From Lachnospiraceae bacterium (GTDB lineage: Bacteria; Bacillota; Clostridia; Lachnospirales; Lachnospiraceae), in NCBI GenBank assembly GCA_017457865.1, contig JAFTGN010000056.1:1-50361 (forward strand): a DNA stretch of 50,361 nt. Direction: 5' to 3'. The number at the start of each line of letters is the position of its first letter. Position 1 is the stretch's first letter. Made by a program: the position numbers and the translations under genes. This document shows positions 22,901-32,543 of the stretch, piece after piece. The notes beneath the pieces were generated by a model. The model was not told where the DNA came from. It did not search any database and worked only from the letters and a program-made list of their open reading frames with translations.

Positions 22901-24112
22901 ATGTCAGAGAATCGTTTATATACAGAACCGGTTGCCGGTATCCCGGACAGAATGTCTGGGAATGAAGCGGTAGCCAATGCAATTCGTCAGATCAATCCGG
23001 ATGTGATGCCGGCATTCCCCATCACACCATCTACAGAAATTCCACAGTTTGTGGCAACCATGATTTCCAACGGGGTCATTGATACAGAGTTTATCCCGGT
23101 AGAAAGTGAGCATAGTTCCATGAGTGCGGCCATGGGCGCATCTGCGGCAGGTGCCAGAACCCTGACTGCCACTTCTTCCTGTGGTCTGGCTTACATGTGG
23201 GAGATGCTGTATGTGGCAGCATCTGACCGTCTGCCTGTTGTGATGGCAGTGGTCAATCGTGCCCTGACCGGCCCCATCAACATCAATGCAGACCATTCCG
23301 ACAGTATGGGTGCAAGAGATTCCGGCTGGATTCAGATTTATGCAGAGAACAATCAGGAAGTATATGACAATTTCATCCAGGCCTACCCCATTGCAGAGCA
23401 TAAGGATGTGATGCTGCCGGTGATGATCTGTCAGGATGGGTTTATCACCAGCCATGCGGTGGAAAATATCACGTTGTTGCCGGATGAGCCGGTAAAGGCA
23501 TTTGCCGGGGAGTTTGAGCCGGAACATTACCTGTTAAAGAAGGACGAGACCATGGCAGTAGGGCCTTATGCGGTGTCTAAATACTGTATGGAGGCGAAAA
23601 AAGCACAGGCAGAAGCCATGAAGCGTGCCAAGGACGTGATCTTAGAAGTAGGAAAGCAGTTTGGTGAGATGTCCGGCAGAACCTATGGCTTCTTCGAGGG
23701 GTATGAATTAGAGGATGCAGAGTATGTCTGCGTGGCCATCGGCAGTGCCTGCGGTACCATTAAGGAAGCCATCCGGGCCCTTCGTGCAAAAGGAGTGAAG
23801 GCTGGTCTGTTAAAAGTCAGAGTATTCCGCCCATTCCCGGCAGAAGAGATTGCGGCTGCATTGCAGCATGCAAAGGTCATCGCCATCATGGATCGTTGTG
23901 AAGGCTACAGCGCACAGGGCGGTCCTTTGGCGGCAGATGTGATGGCAGCATTATACAGAGCCAAGAATCAGGCAGAAGCATTCAATGTATTGTATGGTTT
24001 GTCCGGTCGTGATGTACAGGTAGAGGACATCGAAGGCTTGTATGCCCAGATGCAGCAGATTGCAGAAGGGGCGGCATATGAGACCTATCAGTACATGGGT
24101 CTGAGAGAGTGA
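22901..24112 (+). CDS. 2-oxoacid:ferredoxin oxidoreductase, alpha subunit
   Basis: Alpha subunit (PorA/VorA type), 403 aa, carrying the pyrimidine-binding side of the TPP site and the transketolase-like C-terminal domain. Landmarks: 'MSGNEAVANAIRQINPDVMPAFPITPSTEIPQ', 'FIPVESEHSSMSAAMGASAAGARTLTATSSCGLAYMWE', 'GPININADHSDSMGARDSGWIQIYAENNQEVYD' and C-terminal 'VCVAIGSACGTIKEAIRALRAKGVKAGLLKVRVFRPFP'. ATG 22901 has AAAGGAAAC upstream and opens 'MSENRLYTEPV'; a longer in-frame extension runs into repeat R3 and is rejected. The next gene starts 18 nt after its stop. The exact 2-oxoacid is not decidable by eye. Confidence 0.93.
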   Translation: MSENRLYTEPVAGIPDRMSGNEAVANAIRQINPDVMPAFPITPSTEIPQFVATMISNGVIDTEFIPVESEHSSMSAAMGASAAGARTLTATSSCGLAYMWEMLYVAASDRLPVVMAVVNRALTGPININADHSDSMGARDSGWIQIYAENNQEVYDNFIQAYPIAEHKDVMLPVMICQDGFITSHAVENITLLPDEPVKAFAGEFEPEHYLLKKDETMAVGPYAVSKYCMEAKKAQAEAMKRAKDVILEVGKQFGEMSGRTYGFFEGYELEDAEYVCVAIGSACGTIKEAIRALRAKGVKAGLLKVRVFRPFPAEEIAAALQHAKVIAIMDRCEGYSAQGGPLAADVMAALYRAKNQAEAFNVLYGLSGRDVQVEDIEGLYAQMQQIAEGAAYETYQYMGLRE

Positions 24113-24130
24113 TGGATCGGAGGAATGAAC

Positions 24131-25069
24131 ATGGAACAGACATTTAATTTCAAAGAAATACAGAATCGGGAAGATCGTCTTGCACCTGGACATAGAATGT
24201 GTGCCGGATGCGGCGGTACCATTGCAACCAGAAATGTACTGAAAGCACTGCATCCGGGGGATAAGGCCGTCATCGGCAATGCCACCGGATGTCTGGAAGT
24301 TTCTACTTTCATGTATCCCTATACTGCATATGAAGACAGTTACATCCACACTGCGTTTGCCAATGCAGGTGCTACACTTGCAGGTGCGGAAACCGCCTAT
24401 CGTGCCTTGAAGAAAAAGGGGAAGATTGATGATACCTACAAGTTTATCACATTTGGCGGTGACGGCGGTACATACGACATCGGTCTCCAGTCGCTTTCCG
24501 GTGCCATGGAGCGTGGACACGATATGGTATATGTGTGCTATGACAATGGTGCATATATGAATACGGGTATCCAGCGTTCTTCTGCCACTCCTACTTATGC
24601 CGATACCACTACCACTCCGGCAGGTAAGGTGTCCAACGGCAAGCCCCAGACCAGAAAAGATCTGGCACAGATCATGGCAGCCCACCACATTCCATATGTG
24701 GGACAGACCACTTTCATCGGAAATATGAAGGATTTGTATACCAAGGCAGAAAAGGCCATCTATACACCAGGAGCAGCTTTCTTAAACGTGCTCGCCCCCT
24801 GTCCTCGTGGATGGAGATATGAGACAGGTGATCTGGTGGAGATCTGCAAATCTGCAGTAGAAACCTGTTACTGGCCATTGTTCGAGGTCATTGATGGCAA
24901 ATGGATCTTAAGCTACAAGCCAAAGAACAAACTGCCATTAGAGGATTTCTTAAAGAGACAGGGCAGATTCAAGCACTTGTTTAAGCCGGGCAATGAGCAT
25001 CTCATTGAAGCGTTCCAGGCAGAAGTAGATAAGCGTTGGGAAGAGCTGTTGTTCCTTTGCCAGGAATGA
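24131..25069 (+). CDS. 2-oxoacid:ferredoxin oxidoreductase, beta (TPP-binding) subunit
   Basis: Beta subunit, 312 aa, carrying the TPP diphosphate/Mg site: 'GDGGTYDIGLQSLSGAMERGHDMVYVCYDNGAYMNTGIQRSSATP' holds the GDG...N signature. The N-terminal 'HRMCAGCGGTIATRN' supplies two of the cysteines for the proximal [4Fe-4S] cluster, with 'ATGCLE' and 'APCPRGWRY' completing it. The complex decarboxylates a 2-oxoacid, makes acyl-CoA and reduces ferredoxin. ATG 24131 has GGAGG 7 nt upstream and is preferred over 24125. pduL follows 22 nt downstream. Confidence 0.93.
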   Translation: MEQTFNFKEIQNREDRLAPGHRMCAGCGGTIATRNVLKALHPGDKAVIGNATGCLEVSTFMYPYTAYEDSYIHTAFANAGATLAGAETAYRALKKKGKIDDTYKFITFGGDGGTYDIGLQSLSGAMERGHDMVYVCYDNGAYMNTGIQRSSATPTYADTTTTPAGKVSNGKPQTRKDLAQIMAAHHIPYVGQTTFIGNMKDLYTKAEKAIYTPGAAFLNVLAPCPRGWRYETGDLVEICKSAVETCYWPLFEVIDGKWILSYKPKNKLPLEDFLKRQGRFKHLFKPGNEHLIEAFQAEVDKRWEELLFLCQE

Positions 25070-25091
25070 TCATACAAAAAGGAAAAGAAAC

Positions 25092-25763
25092 ATGGAAAAT
25101 GTAACAAGCAGAATGCGGATCCCCATTGAAACTTCTGCCAGACATGTACATTTGTGTAAAGAAGATTTTGAAGCACTATTTGGAAGAGGGGCCAGACCTA
25201 CCCCGAAGAAATATTTGAGTCAGCCGGGTCAGTATCTTTCCGAAGAGCGGGTGACCATTGTAGGTCCAAAGGGCACCTTTGAAAATGTAGGTGTGCTGGG
25301 GCCCCTTCGGAAAAGTTCTCAGGTGGAAGTATCTCAGACCGATGCCAGAAAACTGGGGATCCCGGGAGTGATCCGCCAGTCCGGCGATATTGCAGATACA
25401 CCAGGTTGTATGTTACGGGCAGGAGAGCGGCAGGTGACCCTTTCAGAAGGGGTGATCGTGGCAAAGCGGCACATTCATATGACACCTACAGATGCCATCC
25501 GCTTTCAGGTGCATGACAACGACATTGTCTGCGTGGTGGCAAAAAGCTATGAACGATATCTGATCTTTGCGGATGTGGTGGTGCGGATTGATAAGAGTTT
25601 CAAGCTTGCCATGCATGTGGACACAGACGAGGCCAATGCAGTGGCAGGGGATGGAGAAAATTACGGTCTGATTGTAAAACTGTTTGACTACCGCTATTTC
25701 AGCATGGATCAGTGGATGGAAGAGTTGGAGCAGGGAATTTATCGAAACCATATGGTGTTTTAG
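25092..25763 (+). CDS. pduL: Phosphate propanoyltransferase (PduL-type phosphotransacylase)
   Basis: Zinc enzyme that exchanges CoA for phosphate on propionyl-CoA or acetyl-CoA, yielding acyl-phosphate for ATP synthesis by an acyl kinase. 'SARHVHL' with His18/His20 and 'AKRHIHM' with His127/His129 are the paired metal-binding motifs, and 'MHVDTDEANA' near the C-terminus is diagnostic. 223 aa. The N-terminus has no added encapsulation helix and there are no microcompartment shell genes nearby, so this is likely a cytosolic housekeeping form. As the last gene of the oxidoreductase operon it supplies the next step: 2-oxoacid to acyl-CoA to acyl-phosphate. No acetate or propionate kinase gene is in the window. 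Confidence 0.9.
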   Translation: MENVTSRMRIPIETSARHVHLCKEDFEALFGRGARPTPKKYLSQPGQYLSEERVTIVGPKGTFENVGVLGPLRKSSQVEVSQTDARKLGIPGVIRQSGDIADTPGCMLRAGERQVTLSEGVIVAKRHIHMTPTDAIRFQVHDNDIVCVVAKSYERYLIFADVVVRIDKSFKLAMHVDTDEANAVAGDGENYGLIVKLFDYRYFSMDQWMEELEQGIYRNHMVF

Positions 25764-25844
25764 GCGATTCAAAATCAACACTTCGCATCGAAATTTGGAT
25801 ATAGAGCGTGTTTTTTTGGTTTTACAGAGGAGTTTTGCCAAAAT

Positions 25845-25890
25845 GAAAAGAGCGAAAACTCGTAGCCCGGTGTTTTCGCTCTTTTCGCAT
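25845..25890 (+). terminator. Terminator after pduL
   Basis: A 15-bp perfect stem GAAAAGAGCGAAAAC (25845-25859) with GTTTTCGCTCTTTTC (25872-25886) around a 12-nt loop. The T-rich 3' arm serves as the U-tract. Confidence 0.8.
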
Positions 25891-25961
25891 ACTGTTACAT
25901 AACAGAATGAGTGACCTGACGACACTGTGGTGAGAAAGGGAACAGGTGGAAAATACAAGTT

Positions 25962-26261
25962 ATGGGAATCGGATTGCTATTATCGGTATTTCCTGCGGCG
26001 ATACTGCTATAGGTTGTGTGGAGAGAAGACAAAATCGAAAAAGAACCATTGGGAATGCTGGTCAAGTTGTTTCTGTGTGGTGGTTTGACCATTGTCAGTG
26101 CAGTGGTGCCAGTGTTGCTGCATGGATTCTATGATTTCTGTTTGTCGGTGGATTCCGATCTTTTTATTGGCATATTCCTGTTATTTGAAGTGATTATTAC
26201 AGTGAAAGCAATCAAAAAGGTAAGAACACTTTCCAGAGACAATGTGCCTTTGGAAAGATGA
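25962..26261 (+). pseudogene. Decayed PrsW-family intramembrane protease gene
   Basis: Reading from ATG 25962, the first 16 codons give MGIGLLLSVFPAAILL, then an in-frame TAG at 26010-26012, then continuing in the same frame 'VVWREDKIEKEPLGMLVKLFLCGGLTIV' and 'AVVPVLLHGFYDFCLSVDSD' up to 26261. The first part matches the start of PrsW-family membrane metalloproteases ('WKKDKIEKEP'-like after the first helix) and the second matches the end of the family, including the HGxYDF motif. The ~150-200 residues between them, with the EExxK and the other catalytic motif, are missing. So this is a remnant with one nonsense codon and a large internal deletion. A small GTG-initiated 81-aa membrane peptide could still be made from 26016. 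Confidence 0.65.
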
Positions 26262-26287
26262 TATAAAAGATGCAGAATTCTTTTCTA

Positions 26288-26307
26288 TGCACAGAGAAAA
26301 CTGTGCA
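26288..26307 (+). promoter_or_regulatory. Hairpin in the glnN leader
   Basis: TGCACAG (26288-26294) and CTGTGCA (26301-26307) form a perfect 7-bp stem with loop AGAAAA, 40 nt before the glnN start. No T-tract; could be an operator or leader hairpin. Confidence 0.4.
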
Positions 26308-26347
26308 GATGATTTTAGAGTTAAAATAAGAAAATGGAGGATTGAAG

Positions 26348-28444
26348 ATGAGTAAGGTACCGGAAATGTTTGGAAGTATGGTGTTTAATGATGCTGTCAT
26401 GCAGGAGCGGCTTCCCCAGGCTACTTATAAAGCGTTGAAAAAGACCGTTGAAAATGGTGAGGCACTGGATATCAGTATTGCAAATGTAGTGGCCAATGCC
26501 ATGAAAGATTGGGCAGTGGAAAAGGGATGTACCCATTTCACCCACTGGTTTCAGCCGATGACAGGTGTGACGGCAGAAAAGCATGACAGTTTTATTGTCC
26601 CAAGTGGTGACGGGCAGGTCATTATGGAGTTTTCAGGCAAAGAGTTGATCAAGGGAGAGCCGGACGCATCCTCTTTCCCAAGCGGTGGAATCAGAGCGAC
26701 TTTTGAGGCCAGAGGCTATACCACATGGGATCCTACTTCACCGGCATTTATCAAAGATGGCTCTCTTTATATTCCGACTGCATTTTGTTCCTATACAGGA
26801 GAAGTGCTGGATAAGAAGACACCATTGCTCCGTTCCATGGAACGGTTAAGTGAGCAGGCGGTGAAAGTGCTGCATCTTTTGGGAAAGACAGATGTGAAGC
26901 GTGTGATCACAACAGTAGGTGCGGAGCAGGAATATTTCCTGATTGATAAGAGCCTGTATGAGCAGCGGGTGGATCTGAAATTGACTGGAAGAACACTGTT
27001 TGGTGCAATGGCTCCAAAGGGACAGGAACTGGATGATCATTATTTTGGCGTGATTAAGACAAGAGTTTCGGAATACATGAGAGATTTGGATGAAGAACTC
27101 TGGAAGTTGGGCGTTCTTGCCAAAACCAAGCACAATGAAGTGGCACCATCCCAGCATGAACTGGCACCTATTTTTTCCACTTCCAATATTGCAACAGACC
27201 ACAATGAGCTGATGATGGAAGTGATGAAAAAGATTGCAGAAAAGCATGATCTGGTTTGTCTGCTTCATGAAAAGCCCTTTGCCGGAGTGAATGGTTCCGG
27301 AAAGCATGACAACTGGTCCATCACCACTGATACAGGGGAGAATCTCTTAAGTCCCGGCAGTCATCCGGAAGACAACTTACAGTTCCAGCTGTTCCTTGCG
27401 GCCATTGTGAAAGCGGTCCATGAATATCAGGATCTGCTGCGCATTACAGTGGCTTCCGCAGGAAATGATCATCGTTTGGGTGCCAATGAGGCACCACCTG
27501 CCATCATTTCCATGTATTTGGGGGATGATCTGGGTGCTTTGGTACAGTCTATCATTGACGGCGTTTCATACAAGAGCGAAGGAAAGACAAAGATGTACAC
27601 CGGCGTGGATGTACTTGCGGATTTCAAGAAGGATACGTCTGACAGAAACAGAACCTCTCCATTTGCATTTACAGGCAATAAATTTGAATTCCGTGCACTG
27701 GGATCCGCGTTGAATATTGCGTGTCCAAATTATATGCTGAATACAATGGTTGCGGAAGAACTGGAACAATTTTATGAGGAATTGAAGGACACAACCCCGG
27801 ATGACAGAATGGATGCAGTGAAAGCATTGATCAAGAAAACATTCACAGACCATCAGAATATTATCTTCAATGGGGACAATTATTCAGAAGAATGGATGAA
27901 AGAGGCGGAAAGAAGAGGGTTATACAATTTCCGTTCTCTTCCGGAAGCATACAGCCATTTTATGGATCAGAAGAATGTGGAGTTGTTTGTGAAGCACAAC
28001 ATTATGTCAGAGCAGGAATTCCGGGCACGGTATGAGATCAATCTGAGTGAATACAACAACCAGATGAACATTGAAGCCTGCACCATGATTGAGATGGCCA
28101 AGAAAAATATTACACCTGCTGTGACTGCATTTGTGAAAGAATTGACCGATGCGGCTCTGGCGAAAAAGGCACTTTCCGCATCGATTCCCACATCTGTAGA
28201 GGAAAACCTGATCACCGGTCTTTCCAATCAGCTGGTTGCTTTCTGTGAAAAGACTGCCGAACTGGAAGAGGCAGTGGAGCAGGCCTCCAGGCTGGAAGAC
28301 AATCTGGAACGGGCGTATTACAGCAGAGCGCACATTTTTGAGAAGATGCAGGAACTGAGAAAAATCGGAGATAGTATGGAAAAGGAGACAGCCGCAAAGT
28401 ATTGGCCATATCCTTCCTATACCGACCTGCTTTTCGGGGTATAA
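26348..28444 (+). CDS. glnN: Glutamine synthetase type III
   Basis: ATP-dependent amidation of glutamate to glutamine in the cytosol, main ammonia assimilation. The 698-aa length and the N-terminal GSIII domain ('[20 protein letters not shown]', '[20 protein letters not shown]') are specific to the GlnN type found in Bacteroides and clostridia, about 1.5 times longer than GlnA. Catalytic parts: '[10 protein letters not shown]', '[19 protein letters not shown]', '[11 protein letters not shown]', '[15 protein letters not shown]' and '[22 protein letters not shown]'. ATG 26348 has GGAGG 7 nt upstream; a TTG two codons earlier is rejected. It is expressed alone between a leader hairpin and a strong terminator. 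Confidence 0.96.
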   Translation: MSKVPEMFGSMVFNDAVMQERLPQATYKALKKTVENGEALDISIANVVANAMKDWAVEKGCTHFTHWFQPMTGVTAEKHDSFIVPSGDGQVIMEFSGKELIKGEPDASSFPSGGIRATFEARGYTTWDPTSPAFIKDGSLYIPTAFCSYTGEVLDKKTPLLRSMERLSEQAVKVLHLLGKTDVKRVITTVGAEQEYFLIDKSLYEQRVDLKLTGRTLFGAMAPKGQELDDHYFGVIKTRVSEYMRDLDEELWKLGVLAKTKHNEVAPSQHELAPIFSTSNIATDHNELMMEVMKKIAEKHDLVCLLHEKPFAGVNGSGKHDNWSITTDTGENLLSPGSHPEDNLQFQLFLAAIVKAVHEYQDLLRITVASAGNDHRLGANEAPPAIISMYLGDDLGALVQSIIDGVSYKSEGKTKMYTGVDVLADFKKDTSDRNRTSPFAFTGNKFEFRALGSALNIACPNYMLNTMVAEELEQFYEELKDTTPDDRMDAVKALIKKTFTDHQNIIFNGDNYSEEWMKEAERRGLYNFRSLPEAYSHFMDQKNVELFVKHNIMSEQEFRARYEINLSEYNNQMNIEACTMIEMAKKNITPAVTAFVKELTDAALAKKALSASIPTSVEENLITGLSNQLVAFCEKTAELEEAVEQASRLEDNLERAYYSRAHIFEKMQELRKIGDSMEKETAAKYWPYPSYTDLLFGV

Positions 28445-28447
28445 AAG

Positions 28448-28490
28448 AATCCCCTTTCACACATGATGGTTTGTGTGAAAGGGGATTTTG
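28448..28490 (+). terminator. Terminator after glnN
   Basis: A 16-bp perfect stem (28448-28463 with 28472-28487; core CCCCTTTCACACA) with an 8-nt loop and TTTTG at the end. Confidence 0.88.
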
Positions 28491-28531
28491 CTATTCCACT
28501 TTTTTATGTGTGTTCCATCCAAAACGACTTG

Positions 28532-28560
28532 TTGTGGTTTTGAAAACCATGTGTTATAAT
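28532..28560 (+). promoter_or_regulatory. Promoter of the DegV-family gene with a palindrome in the spacer
   Basis: -35 TTGTGG (28532-28537), 17-nt spacer, consensus -10 TATAAT (28555-28560). The palindrome TGGTTTTGAAAACCA (28535-28549) overlaps the -35 and spacer, a repressor-site position. A leader hairpin AGTAACTG/CAGTTACT follows near 28590-28621. Confidence 0.65.
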
Positions 28561-28664
28561 GAAAGGACTGAAATGAAGATTCATTTGAAATGAGTAACTG
28601 TGAAGATATGGAACAGTTACTGAAATGATCAAAATATATGGGTTTCAGAATGGAGGAATGAACG

Positions 28665-29546
28665 ATGTTTCATATTATCAGTGACAGTGCCTGTGATCTG
28701 GCAGATGCATATATTCAGGAACATGACGTGACCTTGGTGCCGCTATATGTAACAGTGGACGGGGTCCATTACCTGAAAGACAGAGTAGAGATGAAGGAAC
28801 GGGAGTTGTATCGTCTGATGGTGGAGGAGCATGTGTATCCCAAGACTTCTCTGGCATCGGTGGAGGATTTTGCGGATGTATGCAGACCTTTTGTAGCGGC
28901 AGGGGAACCTGTGGTGATGATGACCATATCCACCCATCTGAGTGGCTGCTATAATTCTGCCCGTATGGCGAAAGAGGTGCTGTTAGAAGAGTATCCGGAT
29001 GCACAGATTGCGGTCATTGATTCTTTGCAGAATACAGTAGAACAGGGTTTGTATGTGAATGAAGCGGTGCGGATGCGGGATGATGGAGTGCCATTTGATG
29101 TGGCAGTGGAGAAGCTGTTGAAAATGCGCAGCATGTCCAGAATCTTCTTTACAATTGGTTCTCTGGAATATATGAAGAAAAATGGTAGAATCGGCAAGCT
29201 GGCGGTGCTGGCAGGGGATAAGCTGGGCATTCGTCCTATTATTGTGCTAAACAATGGGGAAGTGACATTGGGTGGAGTGGCACGTACCAGAAAGAAGTCT
29301 GTGGCACTTGCCCTGCAAAGCTGTAAAAAGTTTTTCGGGGACAATCACCTGAACAAGGAGGATTATACATTTTGTGTAGGATATGGATATGATGTGGAGG
29401 AGGGCAAAGCTTTTATCCAGACAGTGGAGCAGGAACTGGGCGTGACCTGTGTTCATATTGGTGACCAGATCGGAATCGCGTCTGCGGTACACACCGGACC
29501 CTATCCTCTTGGCATTGGAGTGATGCCCAAGTATGAAATTGTATAA
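28665..29546 (+). CDS. DegV family protein (fatty-acid binding, FakB-like)
   Basis: 293-aa DegV protein. The family binds a fatty acid between two alpha/beta domains and, as FakB, presents it to the kinase FakA. Landmarks: N-terminal 'IISDSACDLADAYIQEHDVTLVPLYVTVDG', 'KTSLASVEDF', 'MTISTHLSGCYNSARMA' (head-group contacts), 'VIDSLQNTVEQGLYV', 'FTIGSLEYMKKNGRIGKLAVLAGDKLGIRPIIVLNNGEV' and C-terminal 'HTGPYPLGIGVM'. A good ribosome binding site (GGAGG) precedes ATG 28665. It has its own promoter with an operator-like palindrome. No fakA gene is adjacent. Confidence 0.93.
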   Translation: MFHIISDSACDLADAYIQEHDVTLVPLYVTVDGVHYLKDRVEMKERELYRLMVEEHVYPKTSLASVEDFADVCRPFVAAGEPVVMMTISTHLSGCYNSARMAKEVLLEEYPDAQIAVIDSLQNTVEQGLYVNEAVRMRDDGVPFDVAVEKLLKMRSMSRIFFTIGSLEYMKKNGRIGKLAVLAGDKLGIRPIIVLNNGEVTLGGVARTRKKSVALALQSCKKFFGDNHLNKEDYTFCVGYGYDVEEGKAFIQTVEQELGVTCVHIGDQIGIASAVHTGPYPLGIGVMPKYEIV

Positions 29547-29632
29547 AAGACGGTATTTTTGTGCATACTAAACCTGCATGGATTGAAACATGGATTGTAA
29601 CTGTTTAGGAGTCACTCAAATGGAGGAATGGT

Positions 29633-30067
29633 ATGGCAAGAGAAGATACAGTTAGATTGTTGCGAGAATGCAATGCAGGGGTGAAGACCGGCTGTAACAG
29701 CATAGAGCGTGTCATGAAACAGGTGAAAAATCAAAAGTTCAAGATGATTCTGAAGGATTCCCTGCAAAAACATAAGGAAGTGGGAAACCGTGCCAATCTA
29801 TTGCTGAATCAGGATGGCAGTGAGGAGAAAGACCCTCACCCTTGTGCACGGTTGATGAGCAAATGTAAGATTGAGATGAAAATGCGGATGATGCCGGGGG
29901 ATTCTACCGCGGCGGCATTGATTCACGATGGCTGCAATATGGGCATTCGTTCCATCTGTAAATATTTGAATCAGTATCCTGCTGCGGATGGGGAAGCAAA
30001 AAAACTGGCAGAAAGTCTGATTGAGATTGAGACGAAGCTTTTGTTTGAACTTCGGCCCTATTTATAA
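29633..30067 (+). CDS. Small helical protein, possibly four-helix (DUF2383/ferritin-like)
   Basis: 144-aa protein that I do not recognise with certainty. It starts 'MAREDTVRLLRECNAGVKTG', is predicted almost entirely helical (four segments around 1-30, 33-60, 70-110 and 120-144) and is rich in Lys, Met and Cys, with no membrane segment or signal. The layout and length resemble stress-related four-helix bundles of the DUF2383/PA2169 type, but the metal ligands of ferritins are not evident. A clear GGAGG precedes the ATG. It stands 86 nt after the DegV gene on the same strand and shares a terminator hairpin with the convergent glycogen phosphorylase gene. Confidence 0.6.
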   Translation: MAREDTVRLLRECNAGVKTGCNSIERVMKQVKNQKFKMILKDSLQKHKEVGNRANLLLNQDGSEEKDPHPCARLMSKCKIEMKMRMMPGDSTAAALIHDGCNMGIRSICKYLNQYPAADGEAKKLAESLIEIETKLLFELRPYL

Positions 30068-30069
30068 AA

Positions 30070-30105
30070 CACAAAGACCCTCACGGTTCCGTGAGGGCCT
30101 TTGTG
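30070..30105. terminator. Bidirectional terminator between convergent genes
   Basis: CCCTCACGG (30078-30086) with CCGTGAGGG (30089-30097), extended by CACAAAG/CTTTGTG across one mismatch. On the minus strand it runs into TTTTATAAAT, so it best serves glgP. Confidence 0.8.
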
Positions 30106-30132
30106 GCAACAAGGAGAAAACAAACAAATTTA

Positions 30133-32397
30133 TTATAATTTCCAAATATCAGTATTATACTGGGCGATGGTACGGTCGGAAGAGAAGAATCCGGCCTTTG
30201 CGATGTTTACAAGCATCTTCTTTGCCCAAGTCTTTCTGTCTGCATAGTCCTCTAACATCTGATCCTTTACGGCAGTATAGTCGTTGAAGTCTAATAATGT
30301 CATGAACCAGTCTTTGTTGGCCAGTTCGTTGTGCAGACGGAACAGATTTTCCTCATGACCCAGAGCCAGCAGAGCATCGCTGACGATGAAGTCTACACAC
30401 TCTTTGATACGGGCATCAGACTCATAAATGCTTCTTGCATTGTAGTCACCCTTTGCATAATGTTCGATGACGGCATCACTGCTTTCACCAAAGATATAGA
30501 TGTTTTCCTGGCCTACCAGTTCGCAGATTTCTACGTTGGCGCCATCCATAGTACCCAGAGTCAGTGCACCATTTAACATAAACTTCATGTTACCGGTACC
30601 GGAAGCTTCTTTAGAAGCCAGGGAAATCTGTTCGGAAATATCGCAGGCAGGAATCAGTTTTTCAGCTGCGCTGACATTGTAATTCTCTACCATAACAAGC
30701 TTTATGTAAGGAGCCACTTCCGGATCGTTTGCGATCAGCTGCTGCAATGTGAGCAGTAAGTGGATGATATCCTTTGCAATGACATAAGCAGGAGCAGCCT
30801 TTGCACCAAAGATAAAAGTGATTGGGGTAGAAGGACGATTGCCACGCTTGATGTCTAAATATTTATAAATAATGTACAGCGCATTTAACTGCTGTCTCTT
30901 ATACTCATGGAGACGCTTTACCTGAATATCGAAGATACTGTTCTCATCAATTTCCACACCGGTATTGGACAGGATGAACTCCTTGCATACCCTCTTGGCA
31001 TCAGTCTTAATCTGTAACAGCTTCTCTAATACTTCATCAGATTCCTGATCTCTGTATAACAACAGCTTTTCTAACTCAGCCGCATCTTTCTTATATCCAT
31101 CTCCAATGAGAGAAGTGATCAGATCTGCCAGACCGTGGTTGCAGTGCAGTAACCATCTTCTGAAAGTGATACCGTTGGTCTTGTTATTGAACTTCTCCGG
31201 ATAGATCTCATAGAATGCCTTTAATTCGGAATTCTTCAAAATATCGGTATGCAGTGCGGCAACACCGTTGATGGAGAAACCATAGTGGATATCCATATGT
31301 GCCATGTGAATCACATCGTTCTTGTCGATGATGGCCACATTTTCCTGTGGATACTGGGCCTTGATGCGGGCATCTAACTGGCGGATAATTGGTACCAGAT
31401 GTGGAACCACTTCGTCTAAGTAGTGACTTGGCCATTTCTCCAATGCTTCTGCCAGAATGGTATGATTGGTATACGCACATACATGAGATACGATCTGACA
31501 TGCTTCTTCAAATGCGATGCCTCTTTCTGTCAACAGGCGGATGAATTCTGGGATGATCATACTTGGGTGGGTATCGTTGATCTGTACCACTGCATAATCT
31601 GCCAGGTCGTGCAGGTTAGAACCCTTTGCAATTGCTTCATCCAAAATCAGCTGTGCTGCGTTGCTGACCATGAAATACTGCTGGTAAATACGCAGTTTCT
31701 GACCATCGCTGTCACTGTCATCCGGATATAAGAACAGGGTCAGGTTGTGCAGGATATCCTTTTTGTTAAAGGAAATGCCATCCTCTACCATATTTTCATC
31801 TACTGCCTCGAAATCGAAGAGACGCAGACGGATGGACTTGTTGTCGTAACCGGCTACATCAATGTCATACAGTTTGGACTGTAAAGAAAATCCCTTGAAT
31901 GGTACAGTGTAGGAAACGGTAGTTGGATTGAGCCAGCAGTTTTCAGCAGTGATCCATGGGTTTGGAGTTTCACGCTGTAAGTTGTCTTGGAATTTCTGCT
32001 TAAACAGACCTAAGTGGTAATTCAGACCGATACCGTCTCCAGGCAGTCCCAGAGTGGCGATGGAATCCAGAAAACAAGCAGCCAGTCTTCCAAGACCGCC
32101 ATTTCCCAGAGATGGCTCTAATTCTACTTCTTCAATTTCAGCAAGAGATTTTCCGTTTGCGTTCAGATATGCGGCAATCTCATCATAAATGCCCAAATTG
32201 ATCAAGTTGTTGGAAAGCAGTTTTCCGATCAGGAACTCAGCAGAGATATAATAGATTTTCTTCTTGCCCTCCTGATAGCCTTTGTCTTGTAACAGACCTT
32301 TGGTGTAGGTCAGCAGTGCAGCATACAACTCTTCGTTGCTACAGGCTGCACAATCCTTGTGGAATAAAGATTCAATTGTATTTGCGAAAGATTTCAT
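30133..32397 (-). CDS. glgP: Glycogen/maltodextrin phosphorylase
   Basis: PLP enzyme that releases glucose-1-phosphate from alpha-1,4-glucans, cytosolic. '[17 protein letters not shown]', '[19 protein letters not shown]', '[17 protein letters not shown]' and '[17 protein letters not shown]' are family hallmarks. The PLP-binding Lys605 lies in '[27 protein letters not shown]'. 754 aa, slightly shorter than plant and animal enzymes, as in many Firmicutes. GGAGG precedes the ATG at 32397. It sits downstream of an AraC regulator and a HAD hydrolase on the same strand, and belongs functionally with the debranching enzyme, MalQ and importer encoded further on. A minus-strand TTGTAA near 32490 followed by an AT-rich TTATAT is a weak promoter candidate. 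Confidence 0.95.
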   Translation of the reverse strand: MKSFANTIESLFHKDCAACSNEELYAALLTYTKGLLQDKGYQEGKKKIYYISAEFLIGKLLSNNLINLGIYDEIAAYLNANGKSLAEIEEVELEPSLGNGGLGRLAACFLDSIATLGLPGDGIGLNYHLGLFKQKFQDNLQRETPNPWITAENCWLNPTTVSYTVPFKGFSLQSKLYDIDVAGYDNKSIRLRLFDFEAVDENMVEDGISFNKKDILHNLTLFLYPDDSDSDGQKLRIYQQYFMVSNAAQLILDEAIAKGSNLHDLADYAVVQINDTHPSMIIPEFIRLLTERGIAFEEACQIVSHVCAYTNHTILAEALEKWPSHYLDEVVPHLVPIIRQLDARIKAQYPQENVAIIDKNDVIHMAHMDIHYGFSINGVAALHTDILKNSELKAFYEIYPEKFNNKTNGITFRRWLLHCNHGLADLITSLIGDGYKKDAAELEKLLLYRDQESDEVLEKLLQIKTDAKRVCKEFILSNTGVEIDENSIFDIQVKRLHEYKRQQLNALYIIYKYLDIKRGNRPSTPITFIFGAKAAPAYVIAKDIIHLLLTLQQLIANDPEVAPYIKLVMVENYNVSAAEKLIPACDISEQISLASKEASGTGNMKFMLNGALTLGTMDGANVEICELVGQENIYIFGESSDAVIEHYAKGDYNARSIYESDARIKECVDFIVSDALLALGHEENLFRLHNELANKDWFMTLLDFNDYTAVKDQMLEDYADRKTWAKKMLVNIAKAGFFSSDRTIAQYNTDIWKL

Positions 32398-32543
32398 TTC
32401 ATTACCTCCTGTATATTCGCCATAGCTTTGTGATTAGAGAATATCATGTATGGCATAGATAAAATATAACAAATATGTTTTTTTTTGTTACAATTTTGAG
32501 AGAAAACGATTAAGTTTTGGAAATAAATTAAACAAAATTGAGA

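Noticed and set aside
25763-25845. A fourth copy of the structured repeat after pduL (AGAGCGTGTTTTTTT resembles part of R3)
   Set aside because: Only that short string matches; the loop blocks and helices are absent.
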